Source: JAFGHJ01 sp964525555 (lineage in GTDB: Bacteria; Hydrothermota; UBA3072). From it: a stretch of DNA of 64,000 nucleotides. This document shows, one piece after another, positions 27,122 through 37,205 of this stretch. Where the stretch lies: contig CAZGHN010000004.1 in NCBI GenBank assembly GCA_964525555.1, positions 62,001 through 126,000 of the forward strand, written 5' to 3'. Position numbers and translations under genes: made by a program. Numbering within the stretch: position 1 is the first letter of the stretch; every line of letters starts with the position of its first letter. The notes below the pieces were generated by a model, which worked only from the letters and a program-made list of their open reading frames with translations, was not told where the DNA came from and ran no database searches.

Positions 27122-28867
27122 CTATGGTAAGGTTTTCGGTTCATATTTTCTGACAACAGCTTTTTCTCCATTCTCGGATGTATAAATAAATCCATCCACT
27201 CCTAGAACTGGTGTTTCGCCCGCTGTTAAACTAATGCGGTTCTGAAATTCTCCTTTTGTATTAAATTTTACTACTTCTTTCATTTTATCTTTTGTTAGCC
27301 AGTCAAACCAGTTTACGTATACATATATGTTGTTTTTATCATCTGACCCTAAGTTTTGGACTGTATAGAGCGTATCCTGGTAGTAATATTTGAATTTGCG
27401 GATCGATTCATTTACTTTCTTTATCTCGATACCTCTTTCAAGTTCGAGAGGATCTATTTCTTCATATTCTGCGTATGATTTAACGGTTATGTTTTCATCC
27501 GGTTTAATAAAATCTTTGACGTCAGATTTCTCAAATTCCATACCCTGAATATACTTCTGTTTATACCAATTCTCGCCGCTTTTATAGCAGAGGTCTCCAT
27601 CGGTTGATATTTTTACTTTATCCAGATTGACTTTATCTGTTGTTATTATACCGGGGACTGTTTTGTTTTTGACTCTTACATATTCGGAGGAAACTACTGG
27701 CATCCAGGGTGCTTTTCTGAAAAACCTATCCTTTTCTTTTTTTATAATCATCCAGTCTCTGTTATTATTTTTAATCTCAAAATACTCGTTTCCTACTTTT
27801 TTTGTTCTGGATACCTCATAATAAACCCAGTATTGTCCTAAATTATCCTTACCGAGGTATTTAATCTCCTGTATAGAACCTTTTTCATATATTTTCCTAT
27901 AGGAAATCTCTTTGTTTTCTTTGAATAACTTAAACCCTGACTTTTTAACCTTTCTTGGAGGAATAATTGAATATTCCGAAACATTATAAATACCTTTTGG
28001 TGTTTTTTTAGCCGGTATTTTTGAAACTGCTACTGGCTTATAATAGATCTTAGGATATTTCAGGATAAAATATTCGCCTGGTTCTAAACCTTGAATGTAA
28101 ATGTTCCCGTATGGATCAACTTCTATTTGTTTATATAGTGCCGTAAATTCGTCTTCTACATCTGCTGGACCGTAACCTTCTTTTATTGTAGTTTTTATCG
28201 TTGTTAATGGACTAGTTATTTTTCCCAAATTATTTCCCCATCTATCCATAATCTCAACAATATCTTTCTGTCGGAAAATACTTTTCTGGGTTCTCCAAAC
28301 TACGTCTATAAACTTATTTTCTTCTAATTTTAAAGTACCCTTTTCTTTTTGTGTAGGGAAAGTATCCCTCTTAGATTCTTCATCTCGATAATAGTGATTT
28401 AGATATGTGTCTTCGCCTATATTTTTCAAAGATATAAAAGATTCTTCAGATTTAAATTTAACTATTGACGAATTTAAACTATTCTTTATTTCAAAATACT
28501 TTTTATCCATGTGACGAAAGAGCTTATATAATTTACTTTTTTCGGCATATTTGTTGACATCTTCGCGTAGAGCTTTTCCGAAATCGATAGGAATTTCAGA
28601 TTCCAACTTTCCATCTTTTGAAAGTTTGAGGATCTTCCGGTTGCTCGGATCAAAAATATAAATGTTATAGATTGAGTCAAAGATAAATCTCGATGGAAAA
28701 TCTATTCCTTCTAGACCCATATCTCCCGAATAATCTACATATACTTTTCCTTTTGTTGTACCCCATTTCACATTAACTATCTCTACAGGATTTCCGTATT
28801 CATGGGGGAATACTTCAAAACTAACAGCAAAAAAGAACATTACTAAAAGTTTCATTTTTACTTCCAT
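27122..28867 (-). CDS. Secreted protein with propeller-like repeats, unknown function
   Basis: 581 residues; a short signal peptide follows an unusual MEVK start (ATG with GGGAGGAT upstream), and a second ATG four codons in would also give a signal peptide. The sequence holds several 'D..xNIYIF/Y....RKILKLSKDGK' segments (residues 55-85, about 250-275, 520-545) like degenerate six-bladed propeller blades, separated by long lysine-rich, tyrosine-rich strands. No catalytic motif was found. Its start overlaps the end of the 1635-aa gene by ten bases, so the two are translationally coupled. Probably an exported structural or binding protein. Confidence 0.6.
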   Translation of the reverse strand: MEVKMKLLVMFFFAVSFEVFPHEYGNPVEIVNVKWGTTKGKVYVDYSGDMGLEGIDFPSRFIFDSIYNIYIFDPSNRKILKLSKDGKLESEIPIDFGKALREDVNKYAEKSKLYKLFRHMDKKYFEIKNSLNSSIVKFKSEESFISLKNIGEDTYLNHYYRDEESKRDTFPTQKEKGTLKLEENKFIDVVWRTQKSIFRQKDIVEIMDRWGNNLGKITSPLTTIKTTIKEGYGPADVEDEFTALYKQIEVDPYGNIYIQGLEPGEYFILKYPKIYYKPVAVSKIPAKKTPKGIYNVSEYSIIPPRKVKKSGFKLFKENKEISYRKIYEKGSIQEIKYLGKDNLGQYWVYYEVSRTKKVGNEYFEIKNNNRDWMIIKKEKDRFFRKAPWMPVVSSEYVRVKNKTVPGIITTDKVNLDKVKISTDGDLCYKSGENWYKQKYIQGMEFEKSDVKDFIKPDENITVKSYAEYEEIDPLELERGIEIKKVNESIRKFKYYYQDTLYTVQNLGSDDKNNIYVYVNWFDWLTKDKMKEVVKFNTKGEFQNRISLTAGETPVLGVDGFIYTSENGEKAVVRKYEPKTLP

Positions 28868-31800
28868 AGTCTTATCCTCCCTTCGTTAACACCATCGCTA
28901 CTAGGAGATGAATACCCCCACAAAGGGAAGCGACTTATTATAGCTTTTCTTGTGAAATCAGTCCTATCATCTCCATCTAAATCTTTAAATTCTCCATAAG
29001 CATGTATTATCTTTAATATACGAATATCTTCATTTGTAGAATAGAAAGGGTCTGAATAAACTAAAGCAACATGGTGGTTACTATGTAATAGATCTCCTCG
29101 TTTTAATCTTTTATACCAATTATTTGAGGTTGTAAAAATAACATAACAATTCCCATTTGTACCATGGTCTCTTTGGCAGGGATTTGGATTGTGCAGATAA
29201 AGGTCATTAAGCTCCTGTCTTGTCCAACTACTTGAGTGAATATCATAATTGTGATGAGTGTTTAGATCAGGTATGATTTCGTCTGGAACTAAATGACCGG
29301 TTTCCCACACAATGCTGTTACCTGCATATTTTATGCATCTTTGTACAAGGCCTCTACAGTCAACCCCAGCCCAATCCCAGCAAGAATATTTTCCGGATGG
29401 GGCTTGCTCTCTATCTAGTAGTTCTGGTTGATGCCCAAAGCCATATTCATACCATTCATCCACAGGATATTTGGTTTGTCCTGCTGGATTATTCTCATCT
29501 ATAGTCCCATCTTCATCATCGTCTGCAACAAAATCTTCGTCGTAGTCGGGGTGATTTGGCAGCCTACCTTCTGAATCCTCATCTATTAATCCATCATTAT
29601 CATCATCAATTCCTGCGCCCCCTGGCGCCCCATCTCTGTTATAATCTCCCCGAGGACCTTCTGGGGTATAACATGAGGGCTTATTACCCATATATTCTCT
29701 TGCTACAGGATCAATCATAGGATCTAAATTACCAGTTATTTTTTCTCTCCATTGATCTAACAGGTCTATTGACCCGAATGAATAAGCTACACCTGTATTC
29801 CTATATACAATGCCCGCTTCTACATCATTATATATAATTTCTCCAGTGCCTACCCATCTGGGATTACCAGGGCCTCTATAATTGTCAACGTTGTCAGGAC
29901 GAGGTCTCCATCTGGTATCATCATTAACATATCTTTCTGCCTCTTCAATCATTCCATTAATGAAAGGCACAACATAGTTTTCATATAATTCAAGTAAACC
30001 GTCTTTATTATCAACAAGGTCATACCTTTGATTTACATAAAAACTGCCAACCAATAAATCGTGATCTACAACCTTTGTTAACCATTCATCAGGTGTGGCG
30101 AAACCATTCGGATAATCTTCTTTAAGCTTACTTATCTTTTCCGATTCAAGCCAGCCTAGAAGAGGAAAACTGCTTCTTAATAATTCTATTGCTTGTTGTG
30201 TTCCATCTCCGTACTGCCCATTTTCATCTAAAAACACATAATTAGCACTATTGTTATTTCTATCTTTAAGAGTAAATTTTCTTGGAACAACTTGATTTAA
30301 TAAGCTTTGGATATAGTCAAACTTTCTCTGGCTATGATTTTCCGCATTCTCATCAGATTCACTCTTAACTGTTGGACTATGGACATAGACGGCTTTTTTA
30401 TCTAAAACATCCTGAACCGTGATATTTGAATTATCCATTGCAAGTAGGCCGGCTTTTGTTCCCCTGGTGGAGCCGGAAATTTTTGCATAAACATCTACTA
30501 TTTCACCTGGGGTAGCATCACTCCAATTAAAAAATGAAACAGCTAGGCCTTCAGAGTTCGATTTTACAATATTAGGCGAAAAATTGCCGCCGCCTACAGA
30601 GGAAAAAGCAACATCTCTGTCTGCTATTGGTGAGCCCAACAAATTTATAACTTTTGCTACTATTTTCCTTTGTCCAAGATCCTTCAGATATGAAGTCCAA
30701 TAAAAATTAAGCGAGGTTGTTTCCATATTTAAAAATCTAACCTCCATTGTACTTGCTAGGGACATTGTTCCACAAAATGCGGCAGTGGAACCTGTACCAC
30801 TCATTGCAGCGGACCTCGACCCCATCATAAATAAAGGCCCCAGACTTAGTAAAAGAGACAATATATTATTCTGATATAAAATCTTCATTTTTGGATGATC
30901 AAAGAAACTATATACTTCCGTTATCGCATCTAAAGCCGGCAATGTTCCTCCTTCGAGATCGGTCCATGTATGACTTGAGGGTGATAAAAATTGCTCAAGG
31001 AATTTTTCGATAAAATCTTTTGGTGTCGCGAATGTTCCTCCTGCGTATCCACCGCTTATCATGTATAGTCCTGCCTGTGTTGCGGTATCGCGGAGAACAT
31101 ATCCGACACCGTTCCAGTCACTGATTTGCACGTTTCTCGCGGGAACGATTGCCTCGTATCCCTGACTTGTTACGTAACAATTAATCTCTTGCCTTGCATC
31201 CGCATCAATTTGCGAAAGATCGATACTGCTGATATTATCGGGAGTTACTAAATATATTGGTATTCCTTCATCATTCGCTTTGGTAAGACATTGAATGGCA
31301 GATAGTGAGGGAACTCTGTATAATTCCATTAAGACTGCTTCTTCAAGTATGGAACTTGTAATCCCGGAAGACGTGAAAAACTGTTTTCTTTTGTCCCAAT
31401 CTCCGTCTTTTGGGAATACTCCCATTAAATCGCGGTCGAGGTCTATTCTTACCTTTGAACCTGTTACCTGATACGGTATCCAGTCTGCTAAATATGCGAT
31501 ATCAGGGTCGAATGACACAAAACATTCCGCTGGTTCTCTGGAGGTTACAACACCGCATGTTCTAGCGTACATCTCGTCACTTTTATCCAATTGATATAAA
31601 TATGTTAAACCGACATTCCTGAGTTGTTCTCCCATGTAATCGTCTTCATATTTACTTAAATTTGCGGCCGCATCGCATACTTTTAATCCGCTTTCCATTG
31701 GATAATGCGCCGGCATCTTCTGCCAGTCGAATACAATTGCATAATGACCGCCTGCTTTTATAATATTTTCCAGACTTTCGACTGCTTTGCTCGGACTCCA

Positions 31801-33765
31801 GGGAGCATAAAACATTATCCCTAAGTTTTCGGATAAACCCATGGATATTTCATCTATTAAATGATCCCCTCTTATTTCTCCGTCGACTTTTAACTGCATA
31901 AATAAATGAAGATAAACAGCGGGAACAACTTTATACTTACCTCCGTATGCTTTTATTAATTCTTCATCTTCAGAAGTCGCGGGTCTGTATGAAACGGTTA
32001 TTCTTTTTCCGCTTAGTTCACAGGTAGGTGCTTTGTAGTCTATTTCTAAAAGATCAAGTGAAGGTTCATCAGCAAGATATAGAGGCCAGTACGATACAAT
32101 AATTCTAACCTTATGCCTTAAATTATCGGGAATTTCATCCCATCTTTGCTTTTCTTCTAAAACATTAAAGGGAAGTGTTCCGGGAATAAAACCGAGATGC
32201 AGTTCTTTTATCTTTCTTACACCCGCAACCTGACCTAAGGTCGGGTCGCCGAGTGAATCGGCAAGAAAATTTGTAAATTCATCTTTGTGTGAATTCCACG
32301 CGTCGTTTATAATGGTGGTATCCATTCCTGTGATACTTCCGTTCGCGCCGACTGTTCCCGATGCTTGATAAGAATTGATTAGTCCTTCCGCGTCGAATGA
32401 GCCGATTTCTCTTAAACTCAAACCCTCTTCTTTTTCATATTCTTTGACAGCTCCATCAACAGGACACCATTCCCATTTAGCGTTACCAATATCATCTGGG
32501 TCGAATGAACCACGGTAAACCTTTCCTCCCATCCAGGGGATATAAGTTTCTACCCATACCCATTCTAGTCTCATGGCGTAGGGTTTTCCGCCAACCGTGT
32601 ACTGGGTTCCGGGTATATGATTTGTACCTATTATATAGCTGGGCATCCAGAGATCATCCACACCTAAAACTACGCTTATCCATTCGATGGGAATCATCAT
32701 TTCTCCCTGTACATATCTGGCTGGATATCCGGAGTAACGGAGAAGCGCTATTAAAAGGGATGATATATCATAATCGTTACCAGCTTTTTCAAGTAGAGTC
32801 TCATCCGCTCCTTTAAGACTTCCGAAATAAGGTTCGTAATTAATATTGTTTAATACGTAATCAAATATTTTTCCCGGATTGTTATCTAAACTGTCTGCAA
32901 GATTTTTTATCCGGTCGGTAAACTTAACTTCGGGTGTCTCGACTAGATACTGTGGAAATTCTTGCGGGGGAGCAGCTAAAAGAAAAGGAATTAAGGAAAT
33001 ATCTCCCGCGAAGGCGAGCAGCTCGTCGCTTAAGGTATAGCTATCAGGGTTTAGGGTATAGTATTCGGAGTTTTGGTAATAGGAATATATTCCACATTTT
33101 TCAGATTTAAGTAGCAAGCCCTGAGCCCCTGAATTTTCTCCCTGCTTTTTATCTTCTTTTTTCTCTCCTTCTTTCCACTGTTTCCATCTCTCAAGCCGTC
33201 TTTCCCCTTCAGGAGTCAATTTTATCTTTTCTCTTATTTTGTTCAGTGGGATTTTCTTGAATTTATAATCTAATTCTTTCTGTAAATCAGGAGGACAGGT
33301 CTCCGCGTTTAATTCTATTAACTCTCGAGTTAACTTCTTTACCCTTGGTTCTGCTTTTTTTCTTTTTCTTCCCCTTTTCGAACCGGGAACTTTTACTCCT
33401 TCTATACTTTCTATTTCTCTTAGCGCTCGATCATAATTCCCCTTACTAATATTTTCTCTTGCTTTTTTAATTCTCTCTTTGAATTTTTCTGTAGCTTCTT
33501 TATGTCTCTTAAGTATGGGAGCAGGTAAATCCTTTTTTATAAAATCTCTTTCTATCCTTTCCATTTCGCGCTCAATCTCGCCGAGCCTGCTCAAAACATC
33601 GTTCTTAGGCAGTCCCCCTCTTTTTACTCTCTCTATCGAGGCAGAAAGATTTTTATCTTTTTTACTGTTAGATTGAGAATATAAAGGAACATTTATTGTA
33701 ATTAACACAAACAGACTAAACCATAGAATCGATTTAAATAACTTCTTACGAAGTGTTTTACTCAT
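28858..33765 (-). CDS. 1635-aa exported protein: inactive transglutaminase-like domain plus NlpC/P60 peptidase domain
   Basis: Signal peptide (about 1-30), coiled-coil basic helices (40-210), then a transglutaminase-like domain (about 280-450). The usual catalytic Cys is replaced by Asp (AGNDYDISSLL, about 325) and the His by Trp (RLEWVWVETYIP, about 402); only the Asp (CPVDGAV, about 437) is kept. The middle 700 residues have a long alpha/beta region and an Ig-like segment. Calcium-loop-like stretches (GDYNRDG, DDDNDGLIDED, DDDEDGTIDE) occur at about 1375-1420. The C-terminus is an NlpC/P60-type cysteine peptidase: VDCRGLV (about 1468), HHVALVY (about 1563), IIHAYG (about 1587). It probably acts on peptidoglycan peptides or surface polymers. 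The start has GGGAGG upstream. Confidence 0.78.
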   Translation of the reverse strand: MSKTLRKKLFKSILWFSLFVLITINVPLYSQSNSKKDKNLSASIERVKRGGLPKNDVLSRLGEIEREMERIERDFIKKDLPAPILKRHKEATEKFKERIKKARENISKGNYDRALREIESIEGVKVPGSKRGRKRKKAEPRVKKLTRELIELNAETCPPDLQKELDYKFKKIPLNKIREKIKLTPEGERRLERWKQWKEGEKKEDKKQGENSGAQGLLLKSEKCGIYSYYQNSEYYTLNPDSYTLSDELLAFAGDISLIPFLLAAPPQEFPQYLVETPEVKFTDRIKNLADSLDNNPGKIFDYVLNNINYEPYFGSLKGADETLLEKAGNDYDISSLLIALLRYSGYPARYVQGEMMIPIEWISVVLGVDDLWMPSYIIGTNHIPGTQYTVGGKPYAMRLEWVWVETYIPWMGGKVYRGSFDPDDIGNAKWEWCPVDGAVKEYEKEEGLSLREIGSFDAEGLINSYQASGTVGANGSITGMDTTIINDAWNSHKDEFTNFLADSLGDPTLGQVAGVRKIKELHLGFIPGTLPFNVLEEKQRWDEIPDNLRHKVRIIVSYWPLYLADEPSLDLLEIDYKAPTCELSGKRITVSYRPATSEDEELIKAYGGKYKVVPAVYLHLFMQLKVDGEIRGDHLIDEISMGLSENLGIMFYAPWSPSKAVESLENIIKAGGHYAIVFDWQKMPAHYPMESGLKVCDAAANLSKYEDDYMGEQLRNVGLTYLYQLDKSDEMYARTCGVVTSREPAECFVSFDPDIAYLADWIPYQVTGSKVRIDLDRDLMGVFPKDGDWDKRKQFFTSSGITSSILEEAVLMELYRVPSLSAIQCLTKANDEGIPIYLVTPDNISSIDLSQIDADARQEINCYVTSQGYEAIVPARNVQISDWNGVGYVLRDTATQAGLYMISGGYAGGTFATPKDFIEKFLEQFLSPSSHTWTDLEGGTLPALDAITEVYSFFDHPKMKILYQNNILSLLLSLGPLFMMGSRSAAMSGTGSTAAFCGTMSLASTMEVRFLNMETTSLNFYWTSYLKDLGQRKIVAKVINLLGSPIADRDVAFSSVGGGNFSPNIVKSNSEGLAVSFFNWSDATPGEIVDVYAKISGSTRGTKAGLLAMDNSNITVQDVLDKKAVYVHSPTVKSESDENAENHSQRKFDYIQSLLNQVVPRKFTLKDRNNNSANYVFLDENGQYGDGTQQAIELLRSSFPLLGWLESEKISKLKEDYPNGFATPDEWLTKVVDHDLLVGSFYVNQRYDLVDNKDGLLELYENYVVPFINGMIEEAERYVNDDTRWRPRPDNVDNYRGPGNPRWVGTGEIIYNDVEAGIVYRNTGVAYSFGSIDLLDQWREKITGNLDPMIDPVAREYMGNKPSCYTPEGPRGDYNRDGAPGGAGIDDDNDGLIDEDSEGRLPNHPDYDEDFVADDDEDGTIDENNPAGQTKYPVDEWYEYGFGHQPELLDREQAPSGKYSCWDWAGVDCRGLVQRCIKYAGNSIVWETGHLVPDEIIPDLNTHHNYDIHSSSWTRQELNDLYLHNPNPCQRDHGTNGNCYVIFTTSNNWYKRLKRGDLLHSNHHVALVYSDPFYSTNEDIRILKIIHAYGEFKDLDGDDRTDFTRKAIISRFPLWGYSSPSSDGVNEGRIRLWK
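33031..33065 (+). repeat. Family A unit read in frame inside the 1635-aa gene
   Basis: The plus strand reads 'ggtatagctatcagggtttagggtatagt'; the minus strand encodes EYYTLNPDSYTLSDE at about residue 237, in the region between the coiled coil and the transglutaminase-like domain. It matches intergenic family A arrays and keeps the frame open. Confidence 0.7.
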
Positions 33766-33799
33766 AATACAACCTCCCTATTAAAATTGTAAATATTAT

Positions 33800-33897
33800 T
33801 TAGGGTATTGGGTATAGGGTTTAGTTTTTTCTTTTTTTTTATTCTTCTTTTTTCTTTTTTCACTATATTCTATACCTTCAAAACTATATCCTAAATA
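33800..33897 (+). repeat. Inverted pair of family A arrays around a T-rich tract
   Basis: A G-rich array (33800-33825) and a C-rich array (33862-33897) face each other across a pyrimidine run (about 33826-33861), giving an imperfect inverted repeat. It occupies most of the gap upstream of the 1635-aa gene. Confidence 0.75.
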
Positions 33898-33913
33898 TAT
33901 TTCCAATTTAATT

Positions 33914-34801
33914 TCATGGCTGCAGATACCACTTATTAGTGCCATTGGTGTTGATTACATACCACCCATTTTCATCGTGACCAGCAAGTTTTTCTCCATC
34001 TGAAGACCATCTAAATCCTGCTCCAGATGAAATTGATAGAGTATCTTCATTATCTGTTGCTAAGTCAATAATGATTCCTTCATCAATATTAGAATCCCAA
34101 AAAATCAAGCTGTCTGAATCTGATGGTCCCCAATCTGGATTGTACCTTCTACTTCCTAAATTTTTGATTGTATTCCCGACGGTATCACAAATTATCAAGT
34201 TTGCAGCTACATAGGCGATTCTATCTCCTTCTGGACTCCAGCTAGGGTCATGCGCAGTTCCCTCTGCAATTATCTGATGGTCATTTCCTCCATCTCTGTC
34301 CATTATCCATATTCCCTGATTTGGTTTTTCGTATACGATTTGCGAAGCATCAGGAGAAAAATCAGGATATCTTCCGCTTCCTATTTCCTGCAATCCGGTT
34401 CCGTTTCTGTTTATTACCCATATCTCACTATCATTATTCCCAATATTAGAAAGACCGAAAATCACATAATTCCCGGCAGAAGAACTGCCTACCATAGAAA
34501 AGAAACCTCTAGCACTACTACTTACTTCTTCTATTTCCTGATAATTTGTACCGTTATTATCTACCTCGTATAATGTATAATTTTGAGTTTCTTCTATTAC
34601 TTCCGGTCCGGAAATACCTTCTTTTAGTTTCTGTATCCATATTTCTGCAAAAAAGATTATTCTTCCATCTGAGGTCCAATTCGGCGCATGATAATTAACA
34701 TGCCTTTCTTCCCATACTCTACCGCCGCACCCTGTGAATATAAAAATCAGAGTTGTAATAATTATTGATATCCATATTTTTCTCATATATCCTATCATCA
34801 T
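33914..34801 (-). CDS. Lipoprotein with TolB-like PD40 beta-propeller
   Basis: 295 residues. A lipobox IFTGCGG after a hydrophobic stretch marks it as a lipoprotein; the cysteine is about residue 25 from the first ATG. Blades of the 'P.WSPEGDRIAYV', 'YPDFSPDASQIVYE', 'FRWSSDGEKLAG' type are the PD40/WD40-like repeats of TolB-like proteins, which usually bind partners in the periplasm. An internal ATG (MRKIWIS...) six codons downstream gives a more usual signal peptide; the first ATG has AAGGTGGTG upstream. It overlaps the LVIVD gene by four bases. Confidence 0.75.
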   Translation of the reverse strand: MMIGYMRKIWISIIITTLIFIFTGCGGRVWEERHVNYHAPNWTSDGRIIFFAEIWIQKLKEGISGPEVIEETQNYTLYEVDNNGTNYQEIEEVSSSARGFFSMVGSSSAGNYVIFGLSNIGNNDSEIWVINRNGTGLQEIGSGRYPDFSPDASQIVYEKPNQGIWIMDRDGGNDHQIIAEGTAHDPSWSPEGDRIAYVAANLIICDTVGNTIKNLGSRRYNPDWGPSDSDSLIFWDSNIDEGIIIDLATDNEDTLSISSGAGFRWSSDGEKLAGHDENGWYVINTNGTNKWYLQP

Positions 34802-37047
34802 TTTACCAACACCACCTTCTCGCTTTTTTCATTTCCTTTAACACCAATAAAATATATCCCGGATGAGATTTCTTTATCACCGAAACTGAGCATTGTTTCA
34901 GGTCTGACATCCGTATATTCCTTTACTATACGTCCGGTAATATCCCGGACAATTACAGTTCCAGATGCATTTCCTTTATATTTGAAATTCAAAGAATTTA
35001 ACGCGATATTTGAAGGTAAAACAATATAACCGGTTATCTTTTCTTCTGAAGATTCTAGCTTTTCTTCTATACCGGATAAACTGGTACAACGGATGATATA
35101 AAACCCGTCATACTGGTCTGTTATATAAATAAGATTATTTGCCGGAGAAACATCCCAAGCACGATCTTCTGTTTCATAATATCCTATCAATTGAGGAGAA
35201 ATTGGGTTTGAGACATTTAATATCTGCAATCCATCAGAATAACTCGCAACATAAGCTATGGTATCCAAAACGTGAATATCGCACGCTATAATTCCTCCGT
35301 AATTTCCTACTTCAGTTGGAAAAACAGGGTTCGAAATATTAAGGATTCGGAAATGCATACTGCCAAAGTCTGCAATGTAAGCAAAGCTATCTTGAACATA
35401 TACACCATTAATATAAGAAACTGCTTCGAAATTTCCAATTTCAAAAGGATTTGTCGGATCGGACACATTAATTACTCTGAGCCCGGAATCTCCATCAGCA
35501 ACATAAGCTAAGTTACCTTGGGCAAATACATTCATAGCTTCATCTTCAGTATAACAATATCCTATTTCTATAGGTAAAGCCGGATTAGAAACATCTACAA
35601 TAGATAAACCCGAATCTCCGTCTGCTATATAAGCTAATGTATCCTTTATAAAAACTCCGTAAGAAATTCCTCTGGTGTTACAGCTTCCCGTACGGAAAGG
35701 TGATGATGGGTCTGCAACGTTTATAATGCACAAGCCCGAATCGCTATCGGCAATATATGCAAAACTGTCAACTACGAAAACATCATAAGCGGCAAACCTT
35801 GTATTACAAAAACCTATTTCTAAAGGAATTTGCGAATTCGAGACATTCATAATACGAAGTTTTCCGGGACTACTTGCGATAAAAACTAGGGTATCCTTTA
35901 TAGCTATCCCATGGGACGTTCCCCACGTATAATAGTTACCTATTTCCGAAGCGCCGCTTGAAATGTCTATTGCTCTAAATCCGTAAAAATAATCCGAAAG
36001 ATAAACGATATTTTCCAATAATTTAACTCTTGTGTATATAGATAGAAGATTTTCTGCGTAAGTTTCTATTTCGGAGATTGATGTAGGGTTAGAAATATCA
36101 AGAATAGTAAGACCATTATTTACATCAACAACGCATGCTATTGTATCATTTACGGAAACATCGAGAGTGAAACTGCCCGTAGCGTAACTGCCGGCAAATT
36201 CCGGAGAAGTTGGGTCTGCAATATTTAAAATACATAGACCTGAATCTCCTTCTGCAATATAGGCAAAAGTATCTATTAAACAAATTGCCTTTGCGCTTGC
36301 TATACCGCCCATTTGGTGACTTGCAACTGAATCCGGTGAAGAAGGGTCTGAAATGTCTATAATTTTTACTCCCCCGTAACTCGCAGCCACATAAGCAAAA
36401 CTGTCTTTTACTGCTATTTTACTCTCGGAATTTAACGGTATATCTTTAATGTCTCCCACTTTTACTGGATTCTGCGGATCGGAAACATTAATAATTTGAA
36501 ATCCGGAATTACTTGTTGCAATATAAGTAAGAGTGTCTACCGCACATATACCTCCCATTCCTCCAGTTGGATTATAGTATCCGATTTCTTCTGGTAAAAA
36601 TGGGTCTGAAATGTCTATTATACGAAGGCCATATTCATCTGCTGAAACGTAAGCGAGTGAACCGGCTACAAAAATATCCCATATTAATGAAATGACCTTA
36701 ACTTCACCTATGCAAATAGGATTAGAAGAATCGGTAATATTGAGAATCTTTAAGTACCTGCCATCATTTATAAAAGCAAGAGTATCTTTTACAAAAAAAG
36801 AGTTACAAACGCCACCAAAATATCCTCCCTCAAGAACACAATTCAAAGAATCTCCCCTCATTGCCGATCGCTTTAGTGCGTCTTTCGGCGGTTTTGGTAC
36901 AGGAAAAGCAAACGGATGGTCTTTTGTTAACCTCTCAATAGTCGATTCATACCTGTCATATGACTCGGATAGCAAATTGCTCCCAGAAAGAAAAATACCA
37001 TAAAACAGAACTAACACTAAAAATATAATAATTGCTTTTTTAACCAC
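34798..37047 (-). CDS. LVIVD-repeat exported protein with C-terminal sorting-type domain
   Basis: 749 residues; start GTG supported by GCAGGAGG upstream. Signal peptide (about 5-25). Roughly 13 repeats of 'VxDSFAYIADGDSGLRIINVSDPxxPxEIGxY' (LVIVD repeats, a propeller-like fold) fill residues 75-650. The tail after about 665 is an Ig-like domain with 'GTVIVRDITGRIVKEY' and ends 'SSGIYFIGVKGNEKSEKVVLVK' (ISSGIYFIGVKGN, then KSEKVVLVK), matching type-A T9SS sorting domains. It is a candidate secreted and surface-attached cargo. Confidence 0.82.
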   Translation of the reverse strand: MVKKAIIIFLVLVLFYGIFLSGSNLLSESYDRYESTIERLTKDHPFAFPVPKPPKDALKRSAMRGDSLNCVLEGGYFGGVCNSFFVKDTLAFINDGRYLKILNITDSSNPICIGEVKVISLIWDIFVAGSLAYVSADEYGLRIIDISDPFLPEEIGYYNPTGGMGGICAVDTLTYIATSNSGFQIINVSDPQNPVKVGDIKDIPLNSESKIAVKDSFAYVAASYGGVKIIDISDPSSPDSVASHQMGGIASAKAICLIDTFAYIAEGDSGLCILNIADPTSPEFAGSYATGSFTLDVSVNDTIACVVDVNNGLTILDISNPTSISEIETYAENLLSIYTRVKLLENIVYLSDYFYGFRAIDISSGASEIGNYYTWGTSHGIAIKDTLVFIASSPGKLRIMNVSNSQIPLEIGFCNTRFAAYDVFVVDSFAYIADSDSGLCIINVADPSSPFRTGSCNTRGISYGVFIKDTLAYIADGDSGLSIVDVSNPALPIEIGYCYTEDEAMNVFAQGNLAYVADGDSGLRVINVSDPTNPFEIGNFEAVSYINGVYVQDSFAYIADFGSMHFRILNISNPVFPTEVGNYGGIIACDIHVLDTIAYVASYSDGLQILNVSNPISPQLIGYYETEDRAWDVSPANNLIYITDQYDGFYIIRCTSLSGIEEKLESSEEKITGYIVLPSNIALNSLNFKYKGNASGTVIVRDITGRIVKEYTDVRPETMLSFGDKEISSGIYFIGVKGNEKSEKVVLVK

Positions 37048-37071
37048 AAAAAACCTCCTGCTAAGGATTTT

Positions 37072-37200
37072 AGTAGTACGCAGATTTTCGCAGATATACG
37101 CAGATTGCCACCCATCCCCATTACTTTATTATTTTTTCTTTTTAAACAACAAAACATTATTTTTTTATCCTGTAAATCTGCGTTCATCTGCGTCCCATTA
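37072..37200 (+). repeat. Family B 'cgcagat' repeats
   Basis: Units 'acgcagattttcgcagatatacgcagat' at 37072-37108 and 'atctgcgttcatctgcgtcc' at 37171-37198, between the LVIVD gene and the LolA-like gene. They are in opposite orientations. Confidence 0.7.
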
Positions 37201-37205
37201 TGTTT

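Noticed and set aside
33826..33861. Intrinsic terminator from the T-rich tract
   Set aside because: On the minus-strand transcript the tract is an A-run, not a U-run, and the inverted family A pair is imperfect; it does not fit a standard terminator.
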